A stretch of 64,000 nucleotides of DNA from Pseudoips prasinana (Eukaryota; Arthropoda; Insecta; Lepidoptera; Nolidae): contig OX621260.1 of NCBI GenBank assembly GCA_951640165.1, positions 16,014,001-16,078,000 of the forward strand, read 5' to 3'. Position numbers and translations under genes: made by a program. Positions 12,301 to 25,326 of this stretch are shown one piece after another. Every line of letters begins with the position of its first letter. Position 1 is the first letter of the stretch. The notes under the pieces are model-generated. The model did no database searches. It saw nothing but the letters and a program-made list of their open reading frames with translations, and was not told where the DNA came from.

Positions 12301-15300
12301 ATTTGTTGGTGGATATATTGGTGGATTTGTTGGTAGATTTGTTGGTGGATTTGTTGGTGGATTTGTTGGTGGATATGTTGGTGGATTTGTTGGTGGATTT
12401 GTTGGTGGATTTGTTGGTGGATTTGTTGTTGGATATGTTGGTGGATTTGTTGGTGGATATGTTGGTGGATTTGTTGGTAGATATGTTGGTGGATTTGTTG
12501 GTGGATATGTTGGTGGATTTGTTGGTGGATATGTTGGTGGATTTGTTGGTGGCTATGTTGGTGGATTTGTTGGTGGATTTGTTGGTGGATATGTTGGTGG
12601 ATTTGTTGGCGGATTTGTTGGTGGATATATTGGTGGATTTGTTGGTAGCATTGTTGGTGGATATGTTGGTGGATTTGTTGGTGGATTTGTTGGTGGATTT
12701 GTTGGTGGATATGTTGGTGGAGTTGTTGGTGGAGTTGTTGGTGGATATGTTGGTGGATTTGTTGGTGGATTTGTTGGTGGATATGTTGGTGGATTTGTTG
12801 GTGGATTTGTTGGTGGATTTGTTGGTGGATATGTTGGTGGAGTTGTTGGTGGAGTTGTTGGTGGATATGTTGGTGGATTTGTTGGTGGATTTGTTGGTGG
12901 ATATGTTGGTGGATTTGTTGGTGGATTTGTTGGTGCATTTGTTGGTGGATTTGTTGGTGGAATTGTGGCTGGATATGTTGGTGGAATTGTTGCTGGATTA
13001 GTTGGCGGATTAGTTTGTAGATTTGTTGGTGGATTTGATGGTGGATTTGTTGGTGGATTAGTTGGTGGAATTGTGGCTGGATATGTTGGTGGAATCGTTG
13101 CTGGATTAGTTGGTGGATTTGTTGGTGGATATGTTGGTGGATTTGTTGGTGGATATGTTGGTGAATTTGTTGGCGGATTTGTTGGTGGATTTGTTGGTGG
13201 ATATGTTGGTGGATTTGTTGGTGGAATTGTGGCTGGATATGTTGGTGGAATTGTTGGTGGATTTGTTGCTGGATTAGTTGGTGGATATGTTGGTGGATTT
13301 GTTGGTGGATATGTTGGTGGATTTGTTGGTGGATTTGTTGGTGGATTTGTTGGTGGATTTGTTGTTGGATATGTTGGTGGATTTGTTGGTGGATATGTTG
13401 GTGGATTTGTTGGTAGATATGTTGGTGGATTTGTTGGTGGATATGTTGGTGGATTTGTTGGTGGCTATGTTGGTGGATTTGTTGGTGGATTTGTTGGTGG
13501 ATATGTTGGTGGATTTGTTGGCGGATTTGTTGGTGGATATATTGGTGGATTTGTTGGTAGCATTGTTGGTGGATATGTTGGTGGATTTGTTGGTGGATTT
13601 GTTGGTGGATTTGTTGGTGGATTTGTTGGTGGATATGCTGGTGGAGTTGTTGGTGGAGTTGTTGGTGGATATGTTGGTGGATTTGAGGTGGATTTGTTGG
13701 TGGATATGTTGGTGGATTTGTTGGTGGATTTGTTGGTGGATTTGTTGGTGGATTTGTTGGTGGAATTGTGGCTGGATATGTTGGTGGAATTGTTGCTGGA
13801 TTAGTTGGCGGATTAGTTTGTGGATTTGTTGGTGGATTTGATGGTGGATTTGTTGGTGGATTAGTTGGTGGAATTGTGGCTGGATATGTTGGTGGAATTG
13901 TTGCTGGATTAGTTGGTGGATTTGTTGGTGGATATGTTGGTGGATTTGTTGGTGGATATGTTGGTGAATTTGTTGGCGGATTTGTTGGTGGATTTGTTGG
14001 TGGATATGTTGGTGGATTTGTTGGTGGAATTGTGGCTGGATATGTTGGTGGAATTGTTGGTGGATTTGTTGCTGGATTAGTTGGTGGATATGTTGGTGGA
14101 TTTGTTGGTGGATATGTTGGTGGATTTGTTGGTGGAATTGTGGCTGGATTTGTTGGTGGATCTGTTGGTGGATATATTTTTCGTTAGGTATTTGGCGAGT
14201 AATACATATTTAATGTATAGCATAATAATCGGACCACATTAGTGGATATGTTGGTGGATATGTTGGTGGGTTTGTTGGTGGATATATTGGTGGATTTGTT
14301 GGTAGATTTGTTGGTGGATTTGTTGGTAGATTTGTTGGTGGATTTGTTGGTGGAATTGTGGCTAGATATGTTGGTGGAATTGTTGCTGGATTAGTTGGCG
14401 GATTAGTTTGTAGATTTGTTGGTGGATTTGATGGTGGATTTGTTGGTGGATTAGTTGGTGGAATTGTGGCTGGATATGTTGGTGGAATCGTTGCTGGATT
14501 AGTTGGTGGATTTGTTGGTGGATATGTTGGTGGATTTGTTGGTGGATATGTTGGTGGATTTGTTGGTGGATTTGTTGGTGCATTTGTTGGTGGATTTGTT
14601 GGTGGAATTGTGGCTGGATATGTTGGTGGAATTGTTGCTGGATTAGTTGGCGGATTAGTTTGTAGATTTGTTGGTGGATTTGATGGTGGATTTGTTGGTG
14701 GATTAGTTGGTGGAATTGTGGCTGGATATGTTGGTGGAATCGTTGCTGGATTAGTTGGTGGATTTGTTGGTGGATATGTTGGTGGATTTGTTGGTGGATA
14801 TGTTGGTGAATTTGTTGGCGGATTTGTTGGTGGATTTGTTGGTGGATATGTTGGTGGATTTGTTGGTGGAATTGTGGCTGGATATGTTGGTGGAATTGTT
14901 GGTGGATTTGTTGCTGGATTAGTTGGTGGATATGTTGGTGGATTTGTTGGTGGATATGTTGGTGGATTTGTTGGTGGAATTGTGGCTGGATTTGTTGGTG
15001 GATATGTTGGTGGATTTGTTGGTGGATATGTTGGTGAATTTGTTGGCGGATTTGTTGGTGGATTTGTTGGTGGAATTGTGGCTAGATATGTTGGTTGAAT
15101 TGTTGCTGGATTAGTTGGTGGATTTGTTGGTGGATATGTTGGTGCATTTGTTGGTGGATATGTTGGTGGATTTGTTGGTGGATTTGTTGGTGGATTTGTT
15201 GGTGGATATGTTGGTGGATTTTTTGGTGGATTTGTTGGTGGATTTGTTGGTGGATTTGTTGGTGGATATGTTGGTGGATTTGTTGGTGGATATGTTGGTG

Positions 15301-15574
15301 GATTAGTTGGTAGATTTGTTGGTAGATATGTTGGTGGATTTGTTGGTGGAATTGTGGCTGGATATGTTGGTGGAATTGTTGGTGGATTTGTTGCTGGATT
15401 AGTTGGTGGATATGTTGGTGGATTTGTTGGTGGATATGTTGGTGGATTTGTTGGTGGAATTGTGGCTGGATTTGTTGGTGGATATGTTGGTGGATTTGTT
15501 GGTGGATATGTTGGTGAATTTGTTGGCGGATTTGTTGGTGGATTTGTTGGTGGAATTGTGGCTAGATATGTTGG
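6380..15574 (+). repeat. Higher-order repeat dimer, copy 1
   Basis: It consists of a short monomer (6380-10256, 3877 bp between landmarks) and a long monomer (10257-15574, 5318 bp). Equivalent positions recur in copy 2 at offsets of +9195 for the short monomer and +9099 to +9111 for the long one. Exact boundaries are arbitrary in a tandem array; I used the recurrent unit ending in GGTTGAATTG. Confidence 0.75.
14176..14240 (+). repeat. Satellite spacer, type II
   Basis: This ~65-bp block contains CGTTAGGTATTTGGCGAG and CGGACCACATT. It differs from type I by TTAATGTATAG in place of TTAATTTATAG and by lacking the terminal ATGCAAATAAT. Matching copies are at 23287-23351 and 24920-24985. Confidence 0.85.
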
Positions 15575-18500
15575 TTGAATTGTTGCTGGATTAGTTGGTG
15601 GATTTGTTGGTGGATATGTTGGTGCATTTGTTGGTGGATATGTTGGTGGATTTGTTGGTGGATTTGTTGGTGGATTTGTTGGTGGATATGTTGGTGGATT
15701 TTTTGGTGGATTTGTTGGTGGATTTGTTGGTGGATTTGTTGGTGGATATGTTGGTGGATTTGTTGGTGGATATGTTGGTGGATTAGTTGGTAGATTTGTT
15801 GGTAGATATGTTGGTCGATTTGTTGGCGGATTTGTTGGTGGATTAGTTGGTCGATTTGTTGGCGGATTTGTTGGTGGATATATTGGTTGATTTGTTGGTA
15901 GATTTGTTGGTGGATTTGTTGGTAGATATGTTGGTGGATTTGTTGGTGGATATGTTGGTGGATTTGTTGGTGGAATTGTGGCTGGATATGTTGGTGGAAT
16001 TGTTGGTGGAATTGTTGGTGGAATTGTTGCTGGATTAGTTGGTGGATTTGTTGGTGGATTTGTTGGTGGATATGTTGGTGGATTTGTTGGTGGATATGTT
16101 GGTGGATTAGTTGGTAGATTTGTTGGTAGATATGTTGTTGGCGGATTTGTTGGTGGAATTGTTGGTGGAATTGTTGGTGGAATTGTTGGTGGAATTGTTG
16201 CTGGATTAGTTGGTGGATATGTTGGTGGATTTGTTGGTGGAATTGTGGCTGGATATGTTGAAGGAATTGTTGGTGGATTTGTTGCTGGATTAGTTGGTGG
16301 ATATGTTGGTGGATTTGTTGGTGGATTTGTTGGTGGATATGTTGGTGGATTTGTTAGTGGATTTGTTGGTGGACATTTGGTGGATTTGTTGGTGGATTTG
16401 TTGATGGATATGTTGGTGGATTTGTTGGCGGATTTGTTGGTGGATATATTGGTGGATTTGTTGGTAGATTTGTTGGTGGATTTGTTGGTGGATTTGTTGG
16501 TGGATATGTTGGTGGATTTGTTGGTGGATTTGTTGGTGGATTTGTTGTTGGATATGTTGGTGGATTTGTTGGTGGATATGTTGGTGGATTTGTTGGTAGA
16601 TATGTTGGTGGATTTGTTGGTGGATATGTTGGTGGATTTGTTGGTGGATATGTTGGTGGATTTGTTGGTGGCTATGTTGGTGGATTTGTTGGTGGATTTG
16701 TTGGTGGATATGTTGGTGGATTTGTTGGCGGATTTGTTGGTGGATATATTGGTGGATTTGTTGGTAGCATTGTTGGTGGATATGTTGGTGGATTTGTTGG
16801 TGGATTTGTTGGTGGATTTGTTGGTGGATTTGTTGGTGGAATTGTTGCTGGATTAGTTGGTGGATATGTTGGTGGATTTGTTGGTGGAATTGTGGCTGGA
16901 TATGTTGAAGGAATTGTTGGTGGATTTGTTGCTGGATTAGTTGGTGGATATGTTGGTGGATTTGTTGGTGGATTTGTTGGTGGATATGTTGGTGGATTTG
17001 TTAGTGGATTTGTTGGTGGACATTTGGTGGATTTGTTGGTGGATTTGTTGATGGATATGTTGGTGGATTTGTTGGCGGATTTGTTGGTGGATATATTGGT
17101 GGATTTGTTGGTAGATTTGTTGGTGGATTTGTTGGTGGATTTGTTGGTGGATATGTTGGTGGATTTGTTGGTGGATTTGTTGGTGGATTTGTTGGTGGAT
17201 TTGTTGTTGGATATGTTGGTGGATTTGTTGGTGGATATGTTGGTGGATTTGTTGGTAGATATGTTGGTGGATTAGTTGGTGGATATGTTGGTGGATTTGT
17301 TGGTGGATATGTTGGTGGATTTGTTGGTGGCTATGTTGGTGGATTTGTTGGTGGATTTGTTGGTGGATATGTTGGTGGATTTGTTGGCGGATTTGTTGGT
17401 GGATATATTGGTGGATTTGTTGGTAGCATTGTTGGTGGATATGTTGGTGGATTTGTTGGTGGATTTGTTGGTGGATTTGTTGGTGGATTTGTTGGTGGAT
17501 ATGTTGGTGGAGTTGTTGGTGGATATGTTGGTGGATTTGTTGGTGGATATATTGGTGGATTTAATGGTAGCATTGTTGGTGGATATGTTGGTGGAATTGT
17601 TGCTGGATTAGTTGGCGGATTTGTTGGTGGATATATTGGTGGATTTGTTGGTAGATTTGTTGGTGGATTTGTTGGTGGATTTGTTGGTGGATATGTTGGT
17701 GGATTTGTTGGTGGATTTGTTGGTGGATTTGTTGGTGGATTTGTTGTTGGATATGTTGGTGGATTTGTTGGTGGATATGTTGGTGGATTTGTTGGTAGAT
17801 ATGTTGGTGGATTTGTTGGTGGATATGTTGGTGGATTTGTTGGTGGATATGTTGGTGGATTTGTTGGTGGCTATGTTGGTGGATTTGTTGGTGGATTTGT
17901 TGGTGGATATGTTGGTGGATTTGTTGGCGGATTTGTTGGTGGATATATTGGTGGATTTGTTGGTAGCATTGTTGGTGGATATGTTGGTGGATTTGTTGGT
18001 GGATTTGTTGGTGGATTTGTTGGCGGATTTGTTGGTGGATATGTTGGTGGAGTTGTTGGTGGAGTTGTTGGTGGATATGTTGGTGGATTTGTTGGTGGAT
18101 TTGTTGGTGGATATGTTGGTGGATTTGTTGGTGGATTTGTTGGTGCATTTGTTGGTGGATTTGTTGGTGGAATTGTGGCTGGATATGTTGGTGGAATTGT
18201 TGCTGGATTAGTTGGCGGATTAGTTTGTAGATTTGTTGGTGGATTTGATGGTGGATTTGTTGGTGGATTAGTTGGTGGAATTGTGGCTGGATATGTTGGT
18301 GGAATCGTTGCTGGATTAGTTGGTGGATTTGTTGGTGGATATGTTGGTGGATTTGTTGGTGGATATGTTGGTGAATTTGTTGGCGGATTTGTTGGTGGAT
18401 TTGTTGGTGGATATGTTGGTGGATTTGTTGGTGGAATTGTGGCTGGATATGTTGGTGGAATTGTTGGTGGATTTGTTGCTGGATTAGTTGGTGGATATGT

Positions 18501-21500
18501 TGGTGGATTTGTTGGTGGATATGTTGGTGGATTTGTTGGTGGATATGTTGGTGGATTTGTTGGTGGATTAGTTGGTCGATTTGTTGGTGGATTTGTTGGT
18601 GGATATGTTGGTGGAATTGTGGCTGGATATGTTGGTGGAATTGTTGCTGGATTAGTTGGCGGATTAGTTTGTGGATTTGTTGGTGGATTTGATGGTGGAT
18701 TTGTTGGTGGATTAGTTGGTGGAATTGTGGCTGGATATGTTGGTGGAATTGTTGCTGGATTAGTTGGTGGATTTGTTGGTGGATATGTTGGTGGATTTGT
18801 TGGTGGATATGTTGGTGGATTTGTTGGTGGATTTGTTGGTGGATTTGTTGGTGGATTTGTTGGTGGAATTGTGGCTGGATATGTTGGTGGAATTGTTGCT
18901 GGATTAGTTGGCGGATTAGTTTGTGGATTTGTTGGTGGATTTGATGGTGGATTTGTTGGTGGATTAGTTGGTGGAATTGTGGCTGGATATGTTGGTGGAA
19001 TTGTTGCTGGATTAGTTGGTGGATTTGTTGGTGGATATGTTGGTGGATTTGTTGGTGGATATGTTGGTGAATTTGTTGGCGGATTTGTTGGTGGATTTGT
19101 TGGTGGATATGTTGGTGGATTTGTTGGTGGAATTGTGGCTGGATATGTTGGTGGAATTGTTGGTGGATTTGTTGCTGGATTAGTTGGTGGATATGTTGGT
19201 GGATTTGTTGGTGGATATGTTGGTGGATTTGTTGGTGGAATTGTGGCTGGATTTGTTGGTGGATATGTTGGTGGATTTGTTGGTGGATATGTTGGTGAAT
19301 TTGTTGGCGGATTTGTTGGTGGATTTGTTGGTGGAATTGTGGCTAGATATGTTGGTTGAATTGTTGCTGGATTAGTTGGTGGATTTGTTGGTGGATATGT
19401 TGGTGCATTTGTTGGTGGATATGTTGGTGGATTTGTTGGTGGATTTGTTGGTGGATTTGTTGGTGGATATGTTGGTGGATTTTTTGGTGGATTTGTTGGT
19501 GGATTTGTTGGTGGATTTGTTGGTGGATATGTTGGTGGATTTGTTGGTGGATATGTTGGTGGATTAGTTGGTAGATTTGTTGGTAGATATGTTGGTCGAT
19601 TTGTTGGCGGATTTGTTGGTGGATTAGTTGGTCGATTTGTTGGCGGATTTGTTGGTGGATATATTGGTTGATTTGTTGGTAGATTTGTTGGTGGATTTGT
19701 TGGTAGATATGTTGGTGGATTTGTTGGTGGATATGTTGGTGGATTTGTTGGTGGAATTGTGGCTGGATATGTTGGTGGAATTGTTGGTGGAATTGTTGGT
19801 GGAATTGTTGCTGGATTAGTTGGTGGATTTGTTGGTGGATTTGTTGGTGGATATGTTGGTGGATTTGTTGGTGGATATGTTGGTGGATTAGTTGGTAGAT
19901 TTGTTGGTAGATATGTTGTTGGCGGATTTGTTGGTGGAATTGTTGGTGGAATTGTTGGTGGAATTGTTGGTGGAATTGTTGCTGGATTAGTTGGTGGATA
20001 TGTTGGTGGATTTGTTGGTGGAATTGTGGCTGGATATGTTGAAGGAATTGTTGGTGGATTTGTTGCTGGATTAGTTGGTGGATATGTTGGTGGATTTGTT
20101 GGTGGATTTGTTGGTGGATATGTTGGTGGATTTGTTAGTGGATTTGTTGGTGGACATTTGGTGGATTTGTTGGTGGATTTGTTGATGGATATGTTGGTGG
20201 ATTTGTTGGCGGATTTGTTGGTGGATATATTGGTGGATTTGTTGGTAGATTTGTTGGTGGATTTGTTGGTGGATTTGTTGGTGGATATGTTGGTGGATTT
20301 GTTGGTGGATTTGTTGGTGGATTTGTTGTTGGATATGTTGGTGGATTTGTTGGTGGATATGTTGGTGGATTTGTTGGTAGATATGTTGGTGGATTTGTTG
20401 GTGGATATGTTGGTGGATTTGTTGGTGGATATGTTGGTGGATTTGTTGGTGGCTATGTTGGTGGATTTGTTGGTGGATTTGTTGGTGGATATGTTGGTGG
20501 ATTTGTTGGCGGATTTGTTGGTGGATATATTGGTGGATTTGTTGGTAGCATTGTTGGTGGATATGTTGGTGGATTTGTTGGTGGATTTGTTGGTGGATTT
20601 GTTGGTGGATTTGTTGGTGGAATTGTTGCTGGATTAGTTGGTGGATATGTTGGTGGATTTGTTGGTGGAATTGTGGCTGGATATGTTGAAGGAATTGTTG
20701 GTGGATTTGTTGCTGGATTAGTTGGTGGATATGTTGGTGGATTTGTTGGTGGATTTGTTGGTGGATATGTTGGTGGATTTGTTAGTGGATTTGTTGGTGG
20801 ACATTTGGTGGATTTGTTGGTGGATTTGTTGATGGATATGTTGGTGGATTTGTTGGCGGATTTGTTGGTGGATATATTGGTGGATTTGTTGGTAGATTTG
20901 TTGGTGGATTTGTTGGTGGATTTGTTGGTGGATATGTTGGTGGATTTGTTGGTGGATTTGTTGGTGGATTTGTTGGTGGATTTGTTGTTGGATATGTTGG
21001 TGGATTTGTTGGTGGATATGTTGGTGGATTTGTTGGTAGATATGTTGGTGGATTAGTTGGTGGATATGTTGGTGGATTTGTTGGTGGATATGTTGGTGGA
21101 TTTGTTGGTGGCTATGTTGGTGGATTTGTTGGTGGATTTGTTGGTGGATATGTTGGTGGATTTGTTGGCGGATTTGTTGGTGGATATATTGGTGGATTTG
21201 TTGGTAGCATTGTTGGTGGATATGTTGGTGGATTTGTTGGTGGATTTGTTGGTGGATTTGTTGGTGGATTTGTTGGTGGATATGTTGGTGGAGTTGTTGG
21301 TGGATATGTTGGTGGATTTGTTGGTGGATATATTGGTGGATTTAATGGTAGCATTGTTGGTGGATATGTTGGTGGAATTGTTGCTGGATTAGTTGGCGGA
21401 TTTGTTGGTGGATATATTGGTGGATTTGTTGGTAGATTTGTTGGTGGATTTGTTGGTGGATTTGTTGGTGGATATGTTGGTGGATTTGTTGGTGGATTTG

Positions 21501-23286
21501 TTGGTGGATTTGTTGGTGGATTTGTTGTTGGATATGTTGGTGGATTTGTTGGTGGATATGTTGGTGGATTTGTTGGTAGATATGTTGGTGGATTTGTTGG
21601 TGGATATGTTGGTGGATTTGTTGGTGGATATGTTGGTGGATTTGTTGGTGGCTATGTTGGTGGATTTGTTGGTGGATTTGTTGGTGGATATGTTGGTGGA
21701 TTTGTTGGCGGATTTGTTGGTGGATATATTGGTGGATTTGTTGGTAGCATTGTTGGTGGATATGTTGGTGGATTTGTTGGTGGATTTGTTGGTGGATTTG
21801 TTGGTGGATTTGTTGGTGGATATGTTGGTGGAGTTGTTGGTGAAGTTGTTGGTGGATATGTTGGTGGATTTGTTGGTGGATTTGTTGGTGGATATGTTGG
21901 TGGATTTGTTGGTGGATTTGTTGGTGGATTTGTTGGTGGATATGTTGGTGGAGTTGTTGGTGGAGTTGTTGGTGGATATGTTGGTGGATTTGTTGGTGGA
22001 TTTGTTGGTGGATATGTTGGTGGATTTGTTGGTGGATTTGTTGGTGCATTTGTTGGTGGATTTGTTGGTGGAATTGTGGCTGGATATGTTGGTGGAATTG
22101 TTGCTGGATTAGTTGGCGGATTAGTTTGTAGATTTGTTGGTGGATTTGATGGTGGATTTGTTGGTGGATTAGTTGGTGGAATTGTGGCTGGATATGTTGG
22201 TGGAATCGTTGCTGGATTAGTTGGTGGATTTGTTGGTGGATATGTTGGTGGATTTGTTGGTGGATATGTTGGTGAATTTGTTGGCGGATTTGTTGGTGGA
22301 TTTGTTGGTGGATATGTTGGTGGATTTGTTGGTGGAATTGTGGCTGGATATGTTGGTGGAATTGTTGGTGGATTTGTTGCTGGATTAGTTGGTGGATATG
22401 TTGGTGGATTTGTTGGTGGATATGTTGGTGGATTTGTTGGTGGATTTGTTGGTGGATTTGTTGGTGGATTTGTTGTTGGATATGTTGGTGGATTTGTTGG
22501 TGGATATGTTGGTGGATTTGTTGGTAGATATGTTGGTGGATTTGTTGGTGGATATGTTGGTGGATTTGTTGGTGGCTATGTTGGTGGATTTGTTGGTGGA
22601 TTTGTTGGTGGATATGTTGGTGGATTTGTTGGCGGATTTGTTGGTGGATATATTGGTGGATTTGTTGGTAGCATTGTTGGTGGATATGTTGGTGGATTTG
22701 TTGGTGGATTTGTTGGTGGATTTGTTGGTGGATTTGTTGGTGGATATGCTGGTGGAGTTGTTGGTGGAGTTGTTGGTGGATATGTTGGTGGATTTGAGGT
22801 GGATTTGTTGGTGGATATGTTGGTGGATTTGTTGGTGGATTTGTTGGTGGATTTGTTGGTGGATTTGTTGGTGGAATTGTGGCTGGATATGTTGGTGGAA
22901 TTGTTGCTGGATTAGTTGGCGGATTAGTTTGTGGATTTGTTGGTGGATTTGATGGTGGATTTGTTGGTGGATTAGTTGGTGGAATTGTGGCTGGATATGT
23001 TGGTGGAATTGTTGCTGGATTAGTTGGTGGATTTGTTGGTGGATATGTTGGTGGATTTGTTGGTGGATATGTTGGTGAATTTGTTGGCGGATTTGTTGGT
23101 GGATTTGTTGGTGGATATGTTGGTGGATTTGTTGGTGGAATTGTGGCTGGATATGTTGGTGGAATTGTTGGTGGATTTGTTGCTGGATTAGTTGGTGGAT
23201 ATGTTGGTGGATTTGTTGGTGGATATGTTGGTGGATTTGTTGGTGGAATTGTGGCTGGATTTGTTGGTGGATCTGTTGGTGGATAT

Positions 23287-23351
23287 ATTTTTCGTTAGGT
23301 ATTTGGCGAGTAATACATATTTAATGTATAGCATAATAATCGGACCACATT
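23287..23351 (+). repeat. Satellite spacer, type II
   Basis: Same sequence as the copy at 14176, 9111 bp further along, in the equivalent place of the second higher-order dimer. Confidence 0.85.
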
Positions 23352-24919
23352 AGTGGATATGTTGGTGGATATGTTGGTGGGTTTGTTGGTGGATATATTG
23401 GTGGATTTGTTGGTAGATTTGTTGGTGGATTTGTTGGTAGATTTGTTGGTGGATTTGTTGGTGGAATTGTGGCTAGATATGTTGGTGGAATTGTTGCTGG
23501 ATTAGTTGGCGGATTAGTTTGTAGATTTGTTGGTGGATTTGATGGTGGATTTGTTGGTGGATTAGTTGGTGGAATTGTGGCTGGATATGTTGGTGGAATC
23601 GTTGCTGGATTAGTTGGTGGATTTGTTGGTGGATATGTTGGTGGATTTGTTGGTGGATATGTTGGTGGATTTGTTGGTGGATTTGTTGGTGCATTTGTTG
23701 GTGGATTTGTTGGTGGAATTGTGGCTGGATATGTTGGTGGAATTGTTGCTGGATTAGTTGGCGGATTAGTTTGTAGATTTGTTGGTGGATTTGATGGTGG
23801 ATTTGTTGGTGGATTAGTTGGTGGAATTGTGGCTGGATATGTTGGTGGAATCGTTGCTGGATTAGTTGGTGGATTTGTTGGTGGATATGTTGGTGGATTT
23901 GTTGGTGGATATGTTGGTGAATTAGTTGGCGGATTTTTTGGTGGATTTGTTGGTGGATATGTTGGTGGATTTGTTGGTGGAATTGTGGCTGGATATGTTG
24001 GTGGAATTGTTGGTGGATTTGTTGCTGGATTAGTTGGTGGATATGTTGGTGGATTTGTTGGTGGATATGTTGGTGGATTTGTTGGTGGATTTGTTGGTGG
24101 ATTTGTTGGTGGATTTGTTGTTGGATATGTTGGTGGATTTGTTGGTGGATATGTTGGTGGATTTGTTGGTAGATATGTTGGTGGATTTGTTGGTGGATAT
24201 GTTGGTGGATTTGTTGGTGGCTATGTTGGTGGATTTGTTGGTGGATTTGTTGGTGGATATGTTGGTGGATTTGTTGGCGGATTTGTTGGTGGATATATTG
24301 GTGGATTTGTTGGTAGCATTGTTGGTGGATATGTTGGTGGATTTGTTGGTGGATTTGTTGGTGGATTTGTTGGTGGATTTGTTGGTGGATATGCTGGTGG
24401 AGTTGTTGGTGGAGTTGTTGGTGGATATGTTGGTGGATTTGAGGTGGATTTGTTGGTGGATATGTTGTCGGATTTGTTGGTGGATTTGTTGGTGGATTTG
24501 TTGGTGGAATTGTGGCTGGATATGTTGGTGGAATTGTTGCTGGATTAGTTGGCGGATTAGTTTGTGGATTTGTTGGTGGATTTGATGGTGGATTTGTTGG
24601 TGGATTAGTTGGTGGAATTGTGGCTGGATATGTTGGTGGAATTGTTGCTGGATTAGTTGGTGGATTTGTTGGTGGATATGTTGGTGGATTTGTTGGTGGA
24701 TATGTTGGTGAATTTGTTGGCGGATTTGTTGGTGGATTTGTTGGTGGATATGTTGGTGGATTTGTTGGTGGAATTGTGGCTGGATATGTTGGTGGAATTG
24801 TTGGTGGATTTGTTGCTGGATTAGTTGGTGGATATGTTGGTGGATTTGTTGGTGGATATGTTGGTGGATTTGTTGGTGGAATTGTGGCTGGATTTGTTGG
24901 TGGATCTGTTGGTGGATAT

Positions 24920-24985
24920 AGCTTTCGTTAGGTATTTGGCGAGTAATACATATTTAATGTATAGCATAATAATCGGACCACATTA
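24920..24985 (+). repeat. Satellite spacer, type II (with GCTTTCG start)
   Basis: Type II right end (no ATGCAAATAAT) but type I-like left end (ATAGCTTTCG rather than ATATTTTTCG). It looks like an intermediate or recombinant between the two spacer types. Confidence 0.8.
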
Positions 24986-25326
24986 GTGGATATGTTGGTG
25001 GATATGTTGGTGGGTTTGTTGGTGGATATATTGGTGGATTTGTTGGTAGATTTGTTGGTGGATTTGTTGGTAGATTTGTTGGTGGATTTGTTGGTGGAAT
25101 TGTGGCTAGATATGTTGGTGGAATTGTTGCTGGATTAGTTGGTGGATTTGTTGGTGGATATGTTGGTGGATTTGTTGGTGGATATGTTGGTGAATTTGTT
25201 GGCGGATTTGTTGGTGGAGTTACCTGCGCGCGCGCTTAGCGTATGGTCGTGTCTTAGCCCGTGCATTGTAGCTTTGTAACTAACGATACAACTGATACAA
25301 AATACCCTCTTTTGGTTACCGAAATC

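Larger units (their letters stand above)
15575..24985 (+). repeat. Higher-order repeat dimer, copy 2
   Basis: It consists of a short monomer (15575-19355, 3781 bp) and a long monomer from 19356, which runs on to the point where LINE1 interrupts the array. The 96-bp difference from the first short monomer comes from whole 12-bp units, as expected for unequal exchange or slippage. A further partial repeat of the spacer-containing segment (23.5-24.98 kb) lies at the end. Confidence 0.7.
4178..25218 (+). repeat. Main 12-bp minisatellite array with higher-order structure
   Basis: About 21 kb of TTGTTGGTGGAT units. Landmark units (GGCTAGATATGTTGGTTG) fall near 5380, 6363, 10240, 15078, 15558 and 19339. 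Matching 879-bp blocks occur at 6783-7661, 10660-11538, 15978-16856 and 19759-20637, translating identically. Copies 2 and 4 share extra features that copies 1 and 3 lack, including a spacer near 14180/23290 and an extra ~108-120 bp unit group at 12.7/21.9 kb. The array is thus a dimer of ~9.1-9.2 kb present twice. All ORFs in it are artefacts of a stop-free period divisible by three. Confidence 0.95.

Noticed and set aside
394..25170. Dozens of long ORFs encoding VGGF/VGGY, LLVD, CWWI, STNK, QQIH and NPPT repeats on both strands, reminiscent of Gly-rich structural proteins.
   Set aside because: They follow from a 12-bp repeat without stop triplets; every frame is open, frames switch at indels, and there are no introns, promoters or flanking coding sequence.
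4178..25218. CRISPR-like or direct-repeat/spacer array.
   Set aside because: Units are contiguous 12-mers with no unique spacers and the context is eukaryotic.
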